DNA of 9,209 nucleotides from JBGSZX01 sp964640545 (lineage in GTDB: Bacteria > Bdellovibrionota > UBA2428), in contig CAZXHL010000109.1 of NCBI GenBank assembly GCA_964640545.1, positions 1-9,209 of the forward strand. Reading direction: 5' to 3'. A program made the position numbers and the translations under genes. Below, in pieces: positions 1-6,688 of the stretch. The notes beneath the pieces are model-generated. The model searched no databases, had not been told where the DNA came from, and saw only the letters and a list, made by a program, of their open reading frames with translations. Each line of letters opens with the position of its first letter. The stretch's first letter is position 1.

Positions 1-413
1 CGCTTTACGCTTTTAAAAAAATCATTCCCGGAGAAATCATCTCTAAACGACACAAACTTGCTATTGGAACATCAACAGCCACACTCCTCACTTCTTTTAT
101 CTATTTGGCGGTCAACCCCGGCCCCGAGCACGTGCACCCCATGAGACCGTCGTGCGTGTTTGAGGTGATATTTGTGGGTCTTCTAACGCTACCATTGATC
201 TTAAGAGTTTTTAAAAGATCTGAGTTTTTCACAGACAAGATATTGTTTTGGTCTGCAGGACTTATATCCGGACTTTTTCCTGCATTACTCATGCAAGTCG
301 CATGCAGCCATGAAGCGTGGCATGCACTTCTACTACACTACGCACCGGTTATCTTATTTGGACTTATAGGAATGACCGTTATGAGAAAAATCTACATCCA
401 ACGAAATCGCTAA
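1..413 (+). CDS. NrsF/DUF1109-like membrane protein (5' end outside the window)
   Basis: The reading frame is open from the first base (codon boundary at 3) to a TAA ending at 413, giving 136 visible residues; the N-terminus lies upstream, so an internal TTG at 105 should not be taken as the start. The fragment has about four hydrophobic segments (roughly residues 19-37, 52-69, 77-99 and 108-127), separated by short basic loops. Two cysteines stand just before and just after hydrophobic stretches (C51 in RPSC and C101 in VACSHE), followed by H107 and H112. The order 'PG, helix, Cys-helix, Arg/Lys, helix, Cys-x(5)-His, helix, basic tail' resembles the NrsF (DUF1109) family. Members are inner-membrane regulators that hold an ECF sigma factor, and conserved cysteines are linked to metal or redox sensing in the studied Caulobacter case. 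Family membership comes from pattern recognition only. An ECF sigma gene just upstream would be expected but cannot be seen. Confidence 0.6.
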   Translation, partial: LYAFKKIIPGEIISKRHKLAIGTSTATLLTSFIYLAVNPGPEHVHPMRPSCVFEVIFVGLLTLPLILRVFKRSEFFTDKILFWSAGLISGLFPALLMQVACSHEAWHALLLHYAPVILFGLIGMTVMRKIYIQRNR

Positions 414-426
414 GTTTGGATTCTAT

Positions 427-459
427 AAAAACGTTTTTAGCGACTCAATCTATTGAGTC
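427..459 (-). terminator. Palindrome over the stop codon, possible terminator
   Basis: Bases 442-459 form a perfect inverted repeat (GACTCAA, four-base loop, TTGAGTC) that contains the stop codon of the minus-strand gene ending at 445. Reading the minus strand, a run of five T follows about ten bases later, inside a second small palindrome, AAAAACGTTTTT at 427-438. This fits an imperfect terminator for the minus-strand gene in the 31 bp between two convergent genes. The distance from stem to T-run and the AT-rich stem make it weaker than a standard Rho-independent site. On the plus strand no T-run follows the 442-459 stem. Confidence 0.3.
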
Positions 460-1005
460 AAAGCGCAATGGAAGACTCGAGAGCTTCCTAAATACTTTTG
501 CCAGGTCGGCTAGCGGCCACCATTCGTAGAGAAAGATATTGACTGGCTTCCACATCGACACCCACCCCACAAGCAACAAACCTTCACGTAAGAACTTATC
601 CACAAACTCACTAGCCCAAGTATTTTCAATCATCACTGGCAGGACAATCGCCAAAGAAAGAAATGTCGAGCCAATCACCAATGTCTTCAGACCCAGCACA
701 AATGTAGTACGCAGTTGCTTGAGAGTTATCTCTTCTCGATACAAAAAGAATTCTCGAATAGCCACATCAAGATCCTGATGCTCTTCCTTGGTCATTTCGA
801 CTTGAGTAATGATTTCAATCGCACCCAAGCTTCGATAGCCAACCTCTTGTGCGGATGAGACCAGATATTCAACAATGTCATCGTCAAGATCTTTGCTTCG
901 ATAAGGATTGGGGTCCCTCTTATCAAAGAGCTGTTCGAGATTTGCAATATTCAACTCAAGAACGGTCTTTGAATTTTCTGTTTTGTATCGCTTAATCCTT
1001 CGCAT
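445..1005 (-). CDS. Conserved two-helix membrane protein of unknown function
   Basis: This encodes 186 residues. The soluble N-terminal half (about 1-98) is charged and contains the block FDKRDPNPYRSKDLDDD (residues 27-43), followed by the acidic helix-like stretch VEYLVSSAQEVG. Two hydrophobic segments follow, about 100-125 and 139-162, then a cytoplasm-like tail. The second segment carries REGLLLVGWVSMWKP and FLYEWWP (residues 140-165). I recognise the DPNPxxxxDLDDD and REGLLxxGWVxMWxP...LYxWWP combination from uncharacterised proteins in other proteobacteria, so this is a conserved family rather than a random ORF, but I know of no assigned function. There is no signal peptide; the first residues are strongly basic (MRRIKRYK). 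It is convergent with the NrsF-like gene and divergent from the pirin gene. Its ATG at 1005 has no Shine-Dalgarno, and a perfect TATAAT lies 16-21 bases upstream of the start. Confidence 0.75.
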   Translation of the reverse strand: MRRIKRYKTENSKTVLELNIANLEQLFDKRDPNPYRSKDLDDDIVEYLVSSAQEVGYRSLGAIEIITQVEMTKEEHQDLDVAIREFFLYREEITLKQLRTTFVLGLKTLVIGSTFLSLAIVLPVMIENTWASEFVDKFLREGLLLVGWVSMWKPVNIFLYEWWPLADLAKVFRKLSSLPLRFDSID

Positions 1006-1020
1006 ACGGTGATAAATCTC

Positions 1021-1049
1021 ATTATATTACGACCTAGCTTTTTAAACAG
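1021..1049 (-). promoter_or_regulatory. Promoter candidate for the two-helix membrane protein gene
   Basis: On the minus strand a perfect -10 box TATAAT occupies 1021-1026. The best-placed -35 at 17 bp (1044-1049, CTGTTT) is poor. Transcription would begin near 1014, leaving a leader of about nine bases before the ATG at 1005. The 100 bp region 1006-1105 is divergent and also serves the pirin gene. Confidence 0.45.
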
Positions 1050-1071
1050 CGCACTAAAATCAAATCTTTTG

Positions 1072-1099
1072 TTGGCATAGACAGATGTCCTGCTAATCT
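1072..1099 (+). promoter_or_regulatory. Promoter candidate for the pirin gene
   Basis: TTGGCA at 1072-1077 matches five of six bases of a -35 box. Sixteen bases later comes TAATCT (1094-1099) preceded by TGC, an extended -10 arrangement with a weak core; GCTAAT at 1092-1097 is the alternative reading. Either way the transcript would start within a few bases of the ATG at 1106, so the mRNA may be leaderless. No Shine-Dalgarno is present between this element and the start. Confidence 0.4.
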
Positions 1100-1105
1100 T
1101 ATCCA

Positions 1106-1999
1106 ATGAGTCAAAATGCGATTTTAGAAGCCGCGAACGTTGATATGGTGATTATTCCCAGAACGGGAGACATCGGAAACTTCAAAGTCCAAAGAGCCCT
1201 CCCTTTTAAGGACAAAAGAATGGTTGGTCCTTTCATTTTTTGGGATCAAATGGGGCCGGGTGAATTTTTAAAAGGAACTGGGGTCGACGTTAGGCCGCAT
1301 CCACATATCGGCTTATCAACCGTGACCTACCTCTTCGACGGCTGCCTAGATCATAAGGATTCACTCAACAATTCCTTGAGAATTGTTCCGGGCGATCTCA
1401 ACCTAATGACTGCGGGTAAAGGTATCGTTCATTCGGAGCGAACCGGGCAGGACATAAGATCTGAAGCTTCAAGTCTGTTTGGCATTCAGAGCTGGCTTGC
1501 ACAACCCCAGTCAAAAGAGAATGGAGACCCTAGCTTTGTGCACTACGCAAAGTCTGAGCTTCCCGAGTTTTCAGATTTTGGGGTTCGGGGACGAGTCATT
1601 TTAGGAAACTTTCTGGGAACTCAGTCAAAAGTTCTAACCGATTGGGATACTCATTATGTAGATCTCAATCTTCAAAGAGGTTTCTCTATTGAACTTCCGC
1701 GAGATATCGAGGAACGGGCCCTCTACCCCATTGACGCTCCGATCTTAGTGAACGGACAAAAATTCCCCGCAGGTCAAATGCTGATCCTAAAACCAGGAAG
1801 CGCTACAATTATTAAAGCTGATAGTTCCGATCTACGAGTCATGCTCCTCGGAGGCGCGGCAATGGATGGGCCACGCCATATTTGGTGGAATTTTGTTTCC
1901 TCAAGCAAAGAACGAATCGAAGAAGCTAAAAGAGACTGGAAGGACGGAAAATTTGCCGCAGTCCCTGATGATGATCAATTCATTCCACTTCCGGAATAA
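1106..1999 (+). CDS. Pirin family protein (bicupin)
   Basis: This is a 297-residue pirin, close to the usual family length. The N-terminal cupin has the family signatures MVGPFIFWDQMGPG (39-52), RPHPHIGLSTVTYLFDG (63-79) and the motif AGKGIVHSER (103-112). The four metal ligands known from human pirin (His56, His58, His101, Glu103) correspond to H65, H67, H109 and E111, so a mononuclear iron site is expected in the first cupin. The second cupin spans roughly 180-260 and ends with the family's 'GPRHIWWNFVSSSKERIEEAKRDW' block. Some bacterial pirins have quercetin 2,3-dioxygenase activity and others act as redox-linked regulators by binding partner proteins; the sequence does not decide between these. 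No signal peptide, so cytoplasmic. It starts at ATG 1106, consistent with other pirins (IIPRTGDIG near residue 20). No partner gene is adjacent: both neighbours are on the opposite strand. Confidence 0.95.
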   Translation: MSQNAILEAANVDMVIIPRTGDIGNFKVQRALPFKDKRMVGPFIFWDQMGPGEFLKGTGVDVRPHPHIGLSTVTYLFDGCLDHKDSLNNSLRIVPGDLNLMTAGKGIVHSERTGQDIRSEASSLFGIQSWLAQPQSKENGDPSFVHYAKSELPEFSDFGVRGRVILGNFLGTQSKVLTDWDTHYVDLNLQRGFSIELPRDIEERALYPIDAPILVNGQKFPAGQMLILKPGSATIIKADSSDLRVMLLGGAAMDGPRHIWWNFVSSSKERIEEAKRDWKDGKFAAVPDDDQFIPLPE

Positions 2000-2010
2000 G
2001 ATTTTTATTT
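1982..2010 (+). terminator. Possible terminator at the end of the pirin gene
   Basis: ATTCC at 1982-1986 and GGAAT at 1993-1997 form a five-base-pair stem with a six-base loop that takes in the first base of the pirin stop codon. It is followed after AAG by the T-rich run ATTTTTATTT at 2001-2010. The stem is short but position and T-tract suit a Rho-independent terminator read on the plus strand. The next gene on the other strand stops at 2005, so the T-run overlaps its end. Confidence 0.35.
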
Positions 2011-3432
2011 GATGGGCCTACAAGAGCGAACAATATTGGTTAGGCAATGAAGCCCACCTTGCAGATGATGAATCAAGCCACTATTTACATAGCGTGGCGT
2101 TAGGCCCAAGGACCGGATCGAAGCATCGATATCTTTTTGAAAAGCCTCGTAAGGTTGTTTGGGAAGAATGATGCGCTTGGAAAATAGGATTCCATTGACA
2201 CTATTGGGGTTCAATGCGGAAGCTGCATAGCGCCCTTCGAGCATGAAGTCATCATCTTTAAAAAGGACCGGGAGTAAAACGGATCTAATTTTTTTACAAC
2301 CTGTTTTGGCTCTGATCTTTGCCAACAATCCTGAATGATCTTTTCTGATGATCTCCTCATACTCGTCATTGGTTTCAAAAAATCGAAGGCACCGCAAAGG
2401 GAAACCCGTGAGTTCTTTTGAGATGTATTTATCTGCCAAACTGAGACAGAAATGCACTAAATCCCTTTCTTGGTGATAGGATTTTTTCACTTCTTCATCT
2501 TCAAAATCCCCAGGAAAAACGGGAGAAACATAATTCGGGAGCCGAACTGGCGAATTCTTTAAAATTTCAAAAGCACGTTTCGGAGAAGCTCTCAAAATAG
2601 CAAAATTACACGGCGCCTTGCTTGATTGATCCGGAACCACTGAGAACACCTCATCCACATGACCGGTAGCTAGCCAGGAAACATTGACTTGATACTGTTG
2701 CATTCCAAGATTTTTTGCCAACACGGATTTGGTGGTCGCAGCCATATTATCACCCACGAGCAGCAAAGAACCAGGATAAGCCTCAATATTTCCACCAAAA
2801 TTACCAGCATGAAGCCGAACTTCATTTTGAACTTTTGATACCTTGCCAACAATGGGAATCTGACAGGACAAAGAAAGGGTTGTTGGAATTTCATCTCCAA
2901 AGCCCTTCTTATAAAACAAATCAATCAGACTTCTTGATTGATCCTTCATATTCACACCAACTTCGAAGTAGTCCTGAACCCATATCGTCTCAGGGGAGGT
3001 CGTTTGAATAAAGTTAATATATCTCGCCTGAGTTGGACTTAAGAACTTTTGCACTTTCTTAGAAAGTTTCTCTATCTCCTTATTTGGCAAAAGAACGTTT
3101 ACCAATAACGGCGGTTCGTGTCTGGCTGCTTCATCTAGCAAGACTTCAAGAAGTTCTATTTGTTCGGGAATTGCCGATACTCCGACGAAGACTGACGCTG
3201 GTGGATAATGATTCGGCAAAATTTGAGTTCCTTGTGCAGCCGGACACAGAGGCACATTGCCTGCCAAGCTTCGGTCCAATGCAGTATAATTCGCCTGACA
3301 AATAGATTCTGAGCTTCGCACCCTTAAAGTCTCTGTAGAGAAAGAAACTGCGGACCACAATACGAAACAATGCACTGAAACAAAACGTAGAAAAGAGCTC
3401 CAACTGAACTTCAACCGGATTTTGTGCGTCAT
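2005..3432 (-). CDS. Exported protein-arginine deiminase (animal PAD-type catalytic domain)
   Basis: Residues 1-32 look like a signal peptide: basic start, hydrophobic stretch, possible cleavage near AVSFS; no lipobox. From about residue 75 to the end (475) the protein resembles the C-terminal catalytic domain of protein-arginine deiminases, which convert arginine in proteins to citrulline and ammonia. Compared with human PAD4, the motif WVQDYFE (151-157) supplies D154 (PAD4 Asp350), GHVDE (257-261) supplies H258 and D260 (His471, Asp473), and LHCLTN (461-466) supplies the nucleophile C463 (Cys645). PNSVNGILFSK (408-418) and SLGLTPRYVN (441-450) also match PAD blocks. Q153, E157 and E217 (in GGNIEAYP) align with the PAD4 calcium ligands Gln349, Glu353 and Glu411, so calcium dependence is likely. 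The two N-terminal immunoglobulin-like domains of animal PADs are absent. The likely location is periplasm or outside the cell. It converges with pirin (5 bp apart). The function on real substrates is inferred. Confidence 0.85.
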   Translation of the reverse strand: MTHKIRLKFSWSSFLRFVSVHCFVLWSAVSFSTETLRVRSSESICQANYTALDRSLAGNVPLCPAAQGTQILPNHYPPASVFVGVSAIPEQIELLEVLLDEAARHEPPLLVNVLLPNKEIEKLSKKVQKFLSPTQARYINFIQTTSPETIWVQDYFEVGVNMKDQSRSLIDLFYKKGFGDEIPTTLSLSCQIPIVGKVSKVQNEVRLHAGNFGGNIEAYPGSLLLVGDNMAATTKSVLAKNLGMQQYQVNVSWLATGHVDEVFSVVPDQSSKAPCNFAILRASPKRAFEILKNSPVRLPNYVSPVFPGDFEDEEVKKSYHQERDLVHFCLSLADKYISKELTGFPLRCLRFFETNDEYEEIIRKDHSGLLAKIRAKTGCKKIRSVLLPVLFKDDDFMLEGRYAASALNPNSVNGILFSKRIILPKQPYEAFQKDIDASIRSLGLTPRYVNSGLIHHLQGGLHCLTNIVRSCRPIK

Positions 3433-3442
3433 CTGATATTCA

Positions 3443-3471
3443 ATCTTAGACCATATTAAAATTAATAGGAA
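3443..3471 (-). promoter_or_regulatory. Weak promoter candidate for the PAD-like gene
   Basis: On the minus strand TAAGAT (3443-3448, four of six) lies 17 bp from TTCCTA (3466-3471, three of six). The start of transcription would fall about four bases before the ATG at 3432. The 82 bp divergent region (3433-3514) also holds the AT-rich dyad ATTAA-AA-TTAAT at 3455-3466. I found no convincing promoter for the RND gene on the plus strand. Confidence 0.25.
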
Positions 3472-3478
3472 CTAGCCC

Positions 3479-3493
3479 GGGAGCATTTCTCCC
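3479..3493. other. Short hairpin upstream of the RND gene
   Basis: GGGAG (3479-3483) and CTCCC (3489-3493) form a five-base-pair GC-rich stem with the loop CATTT, 21 bases before the RND start codon. No T-run follows, so it is not a terminator in the plus direction. It could be an operator half-site pair or a leader structure, or chance; nothing else supports it. Confidence 0.2.
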
Positions 3494-3514
3494 CTTAAAA
3501 TCAACCTTAAACCT

Positions 3515-6500
3515 ATGAACCGGCTGATTAAATACTTCTGTGAACGTACGTTTTTGGTCAATCTACTATCGGCGTTTATTGTCATAGGCGGGCTCGTAAC
3601 TCTCAAATTTATCCATACCGATATGATGCCTCAGGCGGAACGACCTCAAATCGAAGTCTCAGGTGCCATGCCAGGAGCCTCAGCCCTGCAAATTGAGCGT
3701 TATGTTGTGAGACGACTTGAAGACAAACTTTCGTCTGTAGCTTCATTGGATGACCTACAGAGTAATATTTCCAATGGAAGCTTTAATATTACTCTCAACT
3801 TCAATGCTTCTCACGTCAACATGCTCGCCTCCAAAGATGAAGTTGAAGGCGTCGTTGACCTCGTTAAACGTGACTTACCGGAATCTCTAGAAGATTTGCA
3901 GGTCAGCCAAAGCACAAGCAGGCGAAGCGGCTGGATGGGAAGCTTAAACATACTCGGTCTCGATCCTGAGGATTCGAGCGCGAGAGCCTTGAGTGACAAA
4001 GTCATTCGTGAATTTCAAAATTTGCCTGGAATTGTCTCGGTCAATAGTGAATTGGATCTAAGGCGCCTGATCATCAGACTCAAGCCCGCGATCATCTCAA
4101 ACTCCAATCTTAGCACGGATCAAATCCTTAATTCGCTTCGCACTCATCTCCTGCCTAAGTACGGAGGCAGTGTTGAAAAAGACTCTAAACGTATCAACCT
4201 CGAGATTTTAGACCCCCCGCTCTCCCTAGAGTATTTTTCAAAACTACCGGTCATCACGAACTCGTTAGGAAAAACTTTTCTACTTGAAGACCTCGCTGAC
4301 CTTGAATGGCAGTACTCCAAGAACCGCACATTAAGGAGACTAAACGGAGAAACCTACACTCGATTCTGGCTCTTTAAAAATTTCAGTACAGATATTCTCG
4401 ACCTTGAATCCAAAGTTTTGAGTAAAATTGAAGAGGTCAATAAAACCATCCTCAAAGGGACCTCCTACAGACTCGTCTCAAGCCGGCTAGCGTCAGAGTT
4501 CGTCAGAACTCAGATCGAAACACTAAAATCCAACGCACTTCTCGGACTTCTTCTCGTTATTTTATTGTTGGGATATATCCTTGGACTCAAGAGTGCCCTC
4601 ATCACGGCGTTTAGCGTACCACTGGCCTACGCCTTCGCTATGGTGATGTTTAGTATCCTAGGCATATCCATCAACATTGTCAGCCTTGTCGGCCTGATTC
4701 TAGTACTTGGTCTCTTGGTAGACGATGCCATCATTGTAGCTGAAAAATACGCCCAAAATCTTGAAGAGGGAATGCCTCCAAAGGAAGCTGCATTTTCGTC
4801 AGCTGGACAACTCTTGGCTCCCGTCACAGCTACGATAGCAACCTCAGCGATAGCTTTCCTCCCGATACTTGCGGTCGATGGATACCTAAAAGAGATGTTC
4901 TTTGCGATCCCCATTGTCTTAACGGCAACATTATTTGCAAGTTGGTTTGAGTCCTTCTTCATCCTGCCAAACCATTTGATGCATTTTTTAAAAAAGCCGA
5001 TTCCTGAAAGATCAGTTATTTTACGACTACAAGAAATATATGAAAAAACGCTTAGACGATCGCTAAAACACCGCTATATCGTGCTTCTATTTCTCGGGTG
5101 CCTAGCAGGAGCCAGCGTTTGGCTTGCCACGAACAAGATCAAATCTCGATTCTTCCTTCGTTTTGGAGGTGAATCCATAGAAGTCTCTGCCTACCTCAAA
5201 GAATCAACCAGTCTCAAATATTCCGAAGAAAAGATGAAGCCCATTGAGGACTACCTATTAGCGCTCAAAGCAAAGCATCCTGAAATTGCGGAAGTCTCCT
5301 TTCGCGTTGGTAGAGTCTGGGTCGAACGGCAACGAAAAATCCATCCTAGATTTGCGGAATTTGATATTGACCTCGAATCATCAACGACTGAGACAGAAGC
5401 TAATAAACGCAAATTCGTCAAAATGATCAACGAGTTTATTGAAGCCTATCCCGGGAAAGATGACTACGAGAGACTGAGCGTCACGACTCGCAATTCCCGA
5501 AGCGAAACGAATCTGGATCAGACAGTCAGCATTCACTTCTCTGGCAATACAAGTCGCGACTTCGAAAGCCTAAGGATGAAGACCGAAGAGCTTGCCCAAG
5601 GACTACCTGGTTTTACTAGCTTTAGTTACAACGAGGACCTTCTAACAAGAGCATGGGTCTTTAACCCAGATCTAAGCGCACTAAATTCTCTAAGCTTCAG
5701 CTTAGATGACCTCACCAAACAACTTTCGCTCTATACCGCCAACAGAAAGGTCGGAAATTCCTTTCTTGGCGAAGAAGAGATCTTAATATATTCCGCGATT
5801 AGTGATTTCGCAGACCAACCAAGTTTTGAAATGTTAAATTCCATTGAGCTTTTGAGTGATCAAAATATTCTTATCCCTATCTCGAATCTTGGAAAGTGGA
5901 CACAGAAGGACAGCTTTGACTCTATTTTCCGAGAAGACGGCGATCGTATCTTGCGTTTTGATCTTCAATTCGATCCAGAACTAACGGACTCCACGAAGTT
6001 TAGTGCGTCCGTAAAAGAAAAGCTCATACCTGAACTCAACGAAGCTTTTCCTGATTACAAAGTAAGCTCGAAACTCGCGAATGAAGAAGCCGAAGAGAAT
6101 CAAACATCGATTTTAAAAGTTGCCCTGATGTGCTTGCTTGGTATCGTTTTCATCTTGGCTCTACAGCTCGGATCTATTACCCAACCCTTTCTTGTCGCAT
6201 CCGTCATTCCCTTTGGGGTTTTTGGGGCTCTATGGGCGCTATACTTCCATGGTATGGATTTAGGACTCATGGCCATGGTGGGCTTACTTGGAGTTGCTGG
6301 AGTGGCCGTCAACGATGCTATTGTTTTGGTGGACCAATGCAATATCGACAAAAGCAAAGCGTTAAAAAATGATGACTCGCTCGCATATATCATCAAAGGT
6401 TCAAAGAGCAGATTGCGAGCCATTCTGCTCACCACTCTTACAACTCTTGGGGGTCTAATCACTATGGCCTACGGCATCGGAGGCGATTCGGCTTTGACCC

Positions 6501-6637
6501 GCCCCATAGCCTTCTCCATGAGCTGGGGTCTTATGGGGTCAACTCTTTTGACGTTAATCGCACTCCCAGCTTTTTTGGCCGTAAGAGACGATTTGCTGCA
6601 CTTCGCTGGGAAATTCAAACCCACAAAGGATGTATAG
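3515..6637 (+). CDS. RND-type efflux permease (AcrB/MexF superfamily), orphan
   Basis: The 1040 residues have the full RND layout: one N-terminal helix (12-31), a large periplasmic loop (about 35-335), helices 2-6 (about 338-485), helix 7 (519-537), a second large periplasmic loop (540-865) and helices 8-12 (about 866-1023). The proton-relay pair of helix 4 is present as D403-D404 in GLLVDDAIIVAE, matching AcrB Asp407/Asp408. In helix 10 the AcrB Lys940 position is Asn (N933) in VAVNDAIVLVDQ, as in many RND proteins of the 'VNDS/VNDA' subgroup. The pump should work as a trimer in the inner membrane, driven by protons, and normally needs a periplasmic adaptor and an outer-membrane channel. Neither gene is next to it: the PAD-like gene is upstream and a hydroxylase downstream. 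Substrate cannot be predicted. The start at ATG 3515 fits the family's N-terminus; no Shine-Dalgarno precedes it. Confidence 0.95.
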   Translation: MNRLIKYFCERTFLVNLLSAFIVIGGLVTLKFIHTDMMPQAERPQIEVSGAMPGASALQIERYVVRRLEDKLSSVASLDDLQSNISNGSFNITLNFNASHVNMLASKDEVEGVVDLVKRDLPESLEDLQVSQSTSRRSGWMGSLNILGLDPEDSSARALSDKVIREFQNLPGIVSVNSELDLRRLIIRLKPAIISNSNLSTDQILNSLRTHLLPKYGGSVEKDSKRINLEILDPPLSLEYFSKLPVITNSLGKTFLLEDLADLEWQYSKNRTLRRLNGETYTRFWLFKNFSTDILDLESKVLSKIEEVNKTILKGTSYRLVSSRLASEFVRTQIETLKSNALLGLLLVILLLGYILGLKSALITAFSVPLAYAFAMVMFSILGISINIVSLVGLILVLGLLVDDAIIVAEKYAQNLEEGMPPKEAAFSSAGQLLAPVTATIATSAIAFLPILAVDGYLKEMFFAIPIVLTATLFASWFESFFILPNHLMHFLKKPIPERSVILRLQEIYEKTLRRSLKHRYIVLLFLGCLAGASVWLATNKIKSRFFLRFGGESIEVSAYLKESTSLKYSEEKMKPIEDYLLALKAKHPEIAEVSFRVGRVWVERQRKIHPRFAEFDIDLESSTTETEANKRKFVKMINEFIEAYPGKDDYERLSVTTRNSRSETNLDQTVSIHFSGNTSRDFESLRMKTEELAQGLPGFTSFSYNEDLLTRAWVFNPDLSALNSLSFSLDDLTKQLSLYTANRKVGNSFLGEEEILIYSAISDFADQPSFEMLNSIELLSDQNILIPISNLGKWTQKDSFDSIFREDGDRILRFDLQFDPELTDSTKFSASVKEKLIPELNEAFPDYKVSSKLANEEAEENQTSILKVALMCLLGIVFILALQLGSITQPFLVASVIPFGVFGALWALYFHGMDLGLMAMVGLLGVAGVAVNDAIVLVDQCNIDKSKALKNDDSLAYIIKGSKSRLRAILLTTLTTLGGLITMAYGIGGDSALTRPIAFSMSWGLMGSTLLTLIALPAFLAVRDDLLHFAGKFKPTKDV

Positions 6638-6650
6638 CCGCTCATTCTCA

Positions 6651-6678
6651 TTGCCAAAAAGCCGTGAACTCAGCTAAT
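6651..6678 (+). promoter_or_regulatory. Promoter candidate for the prolyl hydroxylase gene
   Basis: TTGCCA at 6651-6656 matches five of six -35 bases; GCTAAT at 6673-6678 is a four-of-six -10 box with a 16 bp spacer. The start of transcription would be near 6685, only about four bases before the TTG start at 6689. The hydroxylase may therefore be transcribed on its own as well as by read-through from the RND gene 51 bp upstream, since no terminator is visible between them. The same TTGSCA/GCTAAT words occur before the pirin gene. Confidence 0.4.
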
Positions 6679-6688
6679 TTGAGCTCTA

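Noticed and set aside
14..21. A-run near the left edge as a slippage or frameshift site
   Set aside because: The frame is open straight through with sensible codons; no overlapping frame with a motif suggests slippage.
105..413. Complete small gene starting at the TTG at 105
   Set aside because: The same frame continues open to the window edge with a plausible helix and loop, so this is the C-terminal part of a longer protein.
539..778. 79-residue plus-strand reading frame opposite the two-helix protein
   Set aside because: Antisense to a gene with recognisable conserved motifs; low-information sequence.
2715..3011. 98-residue plus-strand reading frame inside the PAD-like gene
   Set aside because: Fully within a gene with clear family motifs; composition and lack of motifs fit a shadow.
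4627..4962. 111-residue antisense reading frame over helices 4-6 of the RND gene
   Set aside because: Shadow of the conserved membrane-domain codons on the other strand; no independent evidence.
6100..6462. 120-residue reading frame antisense to the 3' end of the RND gene
   Set aside because: It lies wholly inside a well-supported transporter gene, is rich in residues typical of antisense shadows (Ser, Pro, Arg, Lys) and shows no recognisable motif.
6669..6683. CTCA...TGAG inverted repeat before the hydroxylase gene
   Set aside because: Only four base pairs with a seven-base spacer and no T-run; overlaps the -10 candidate and is likely chance.
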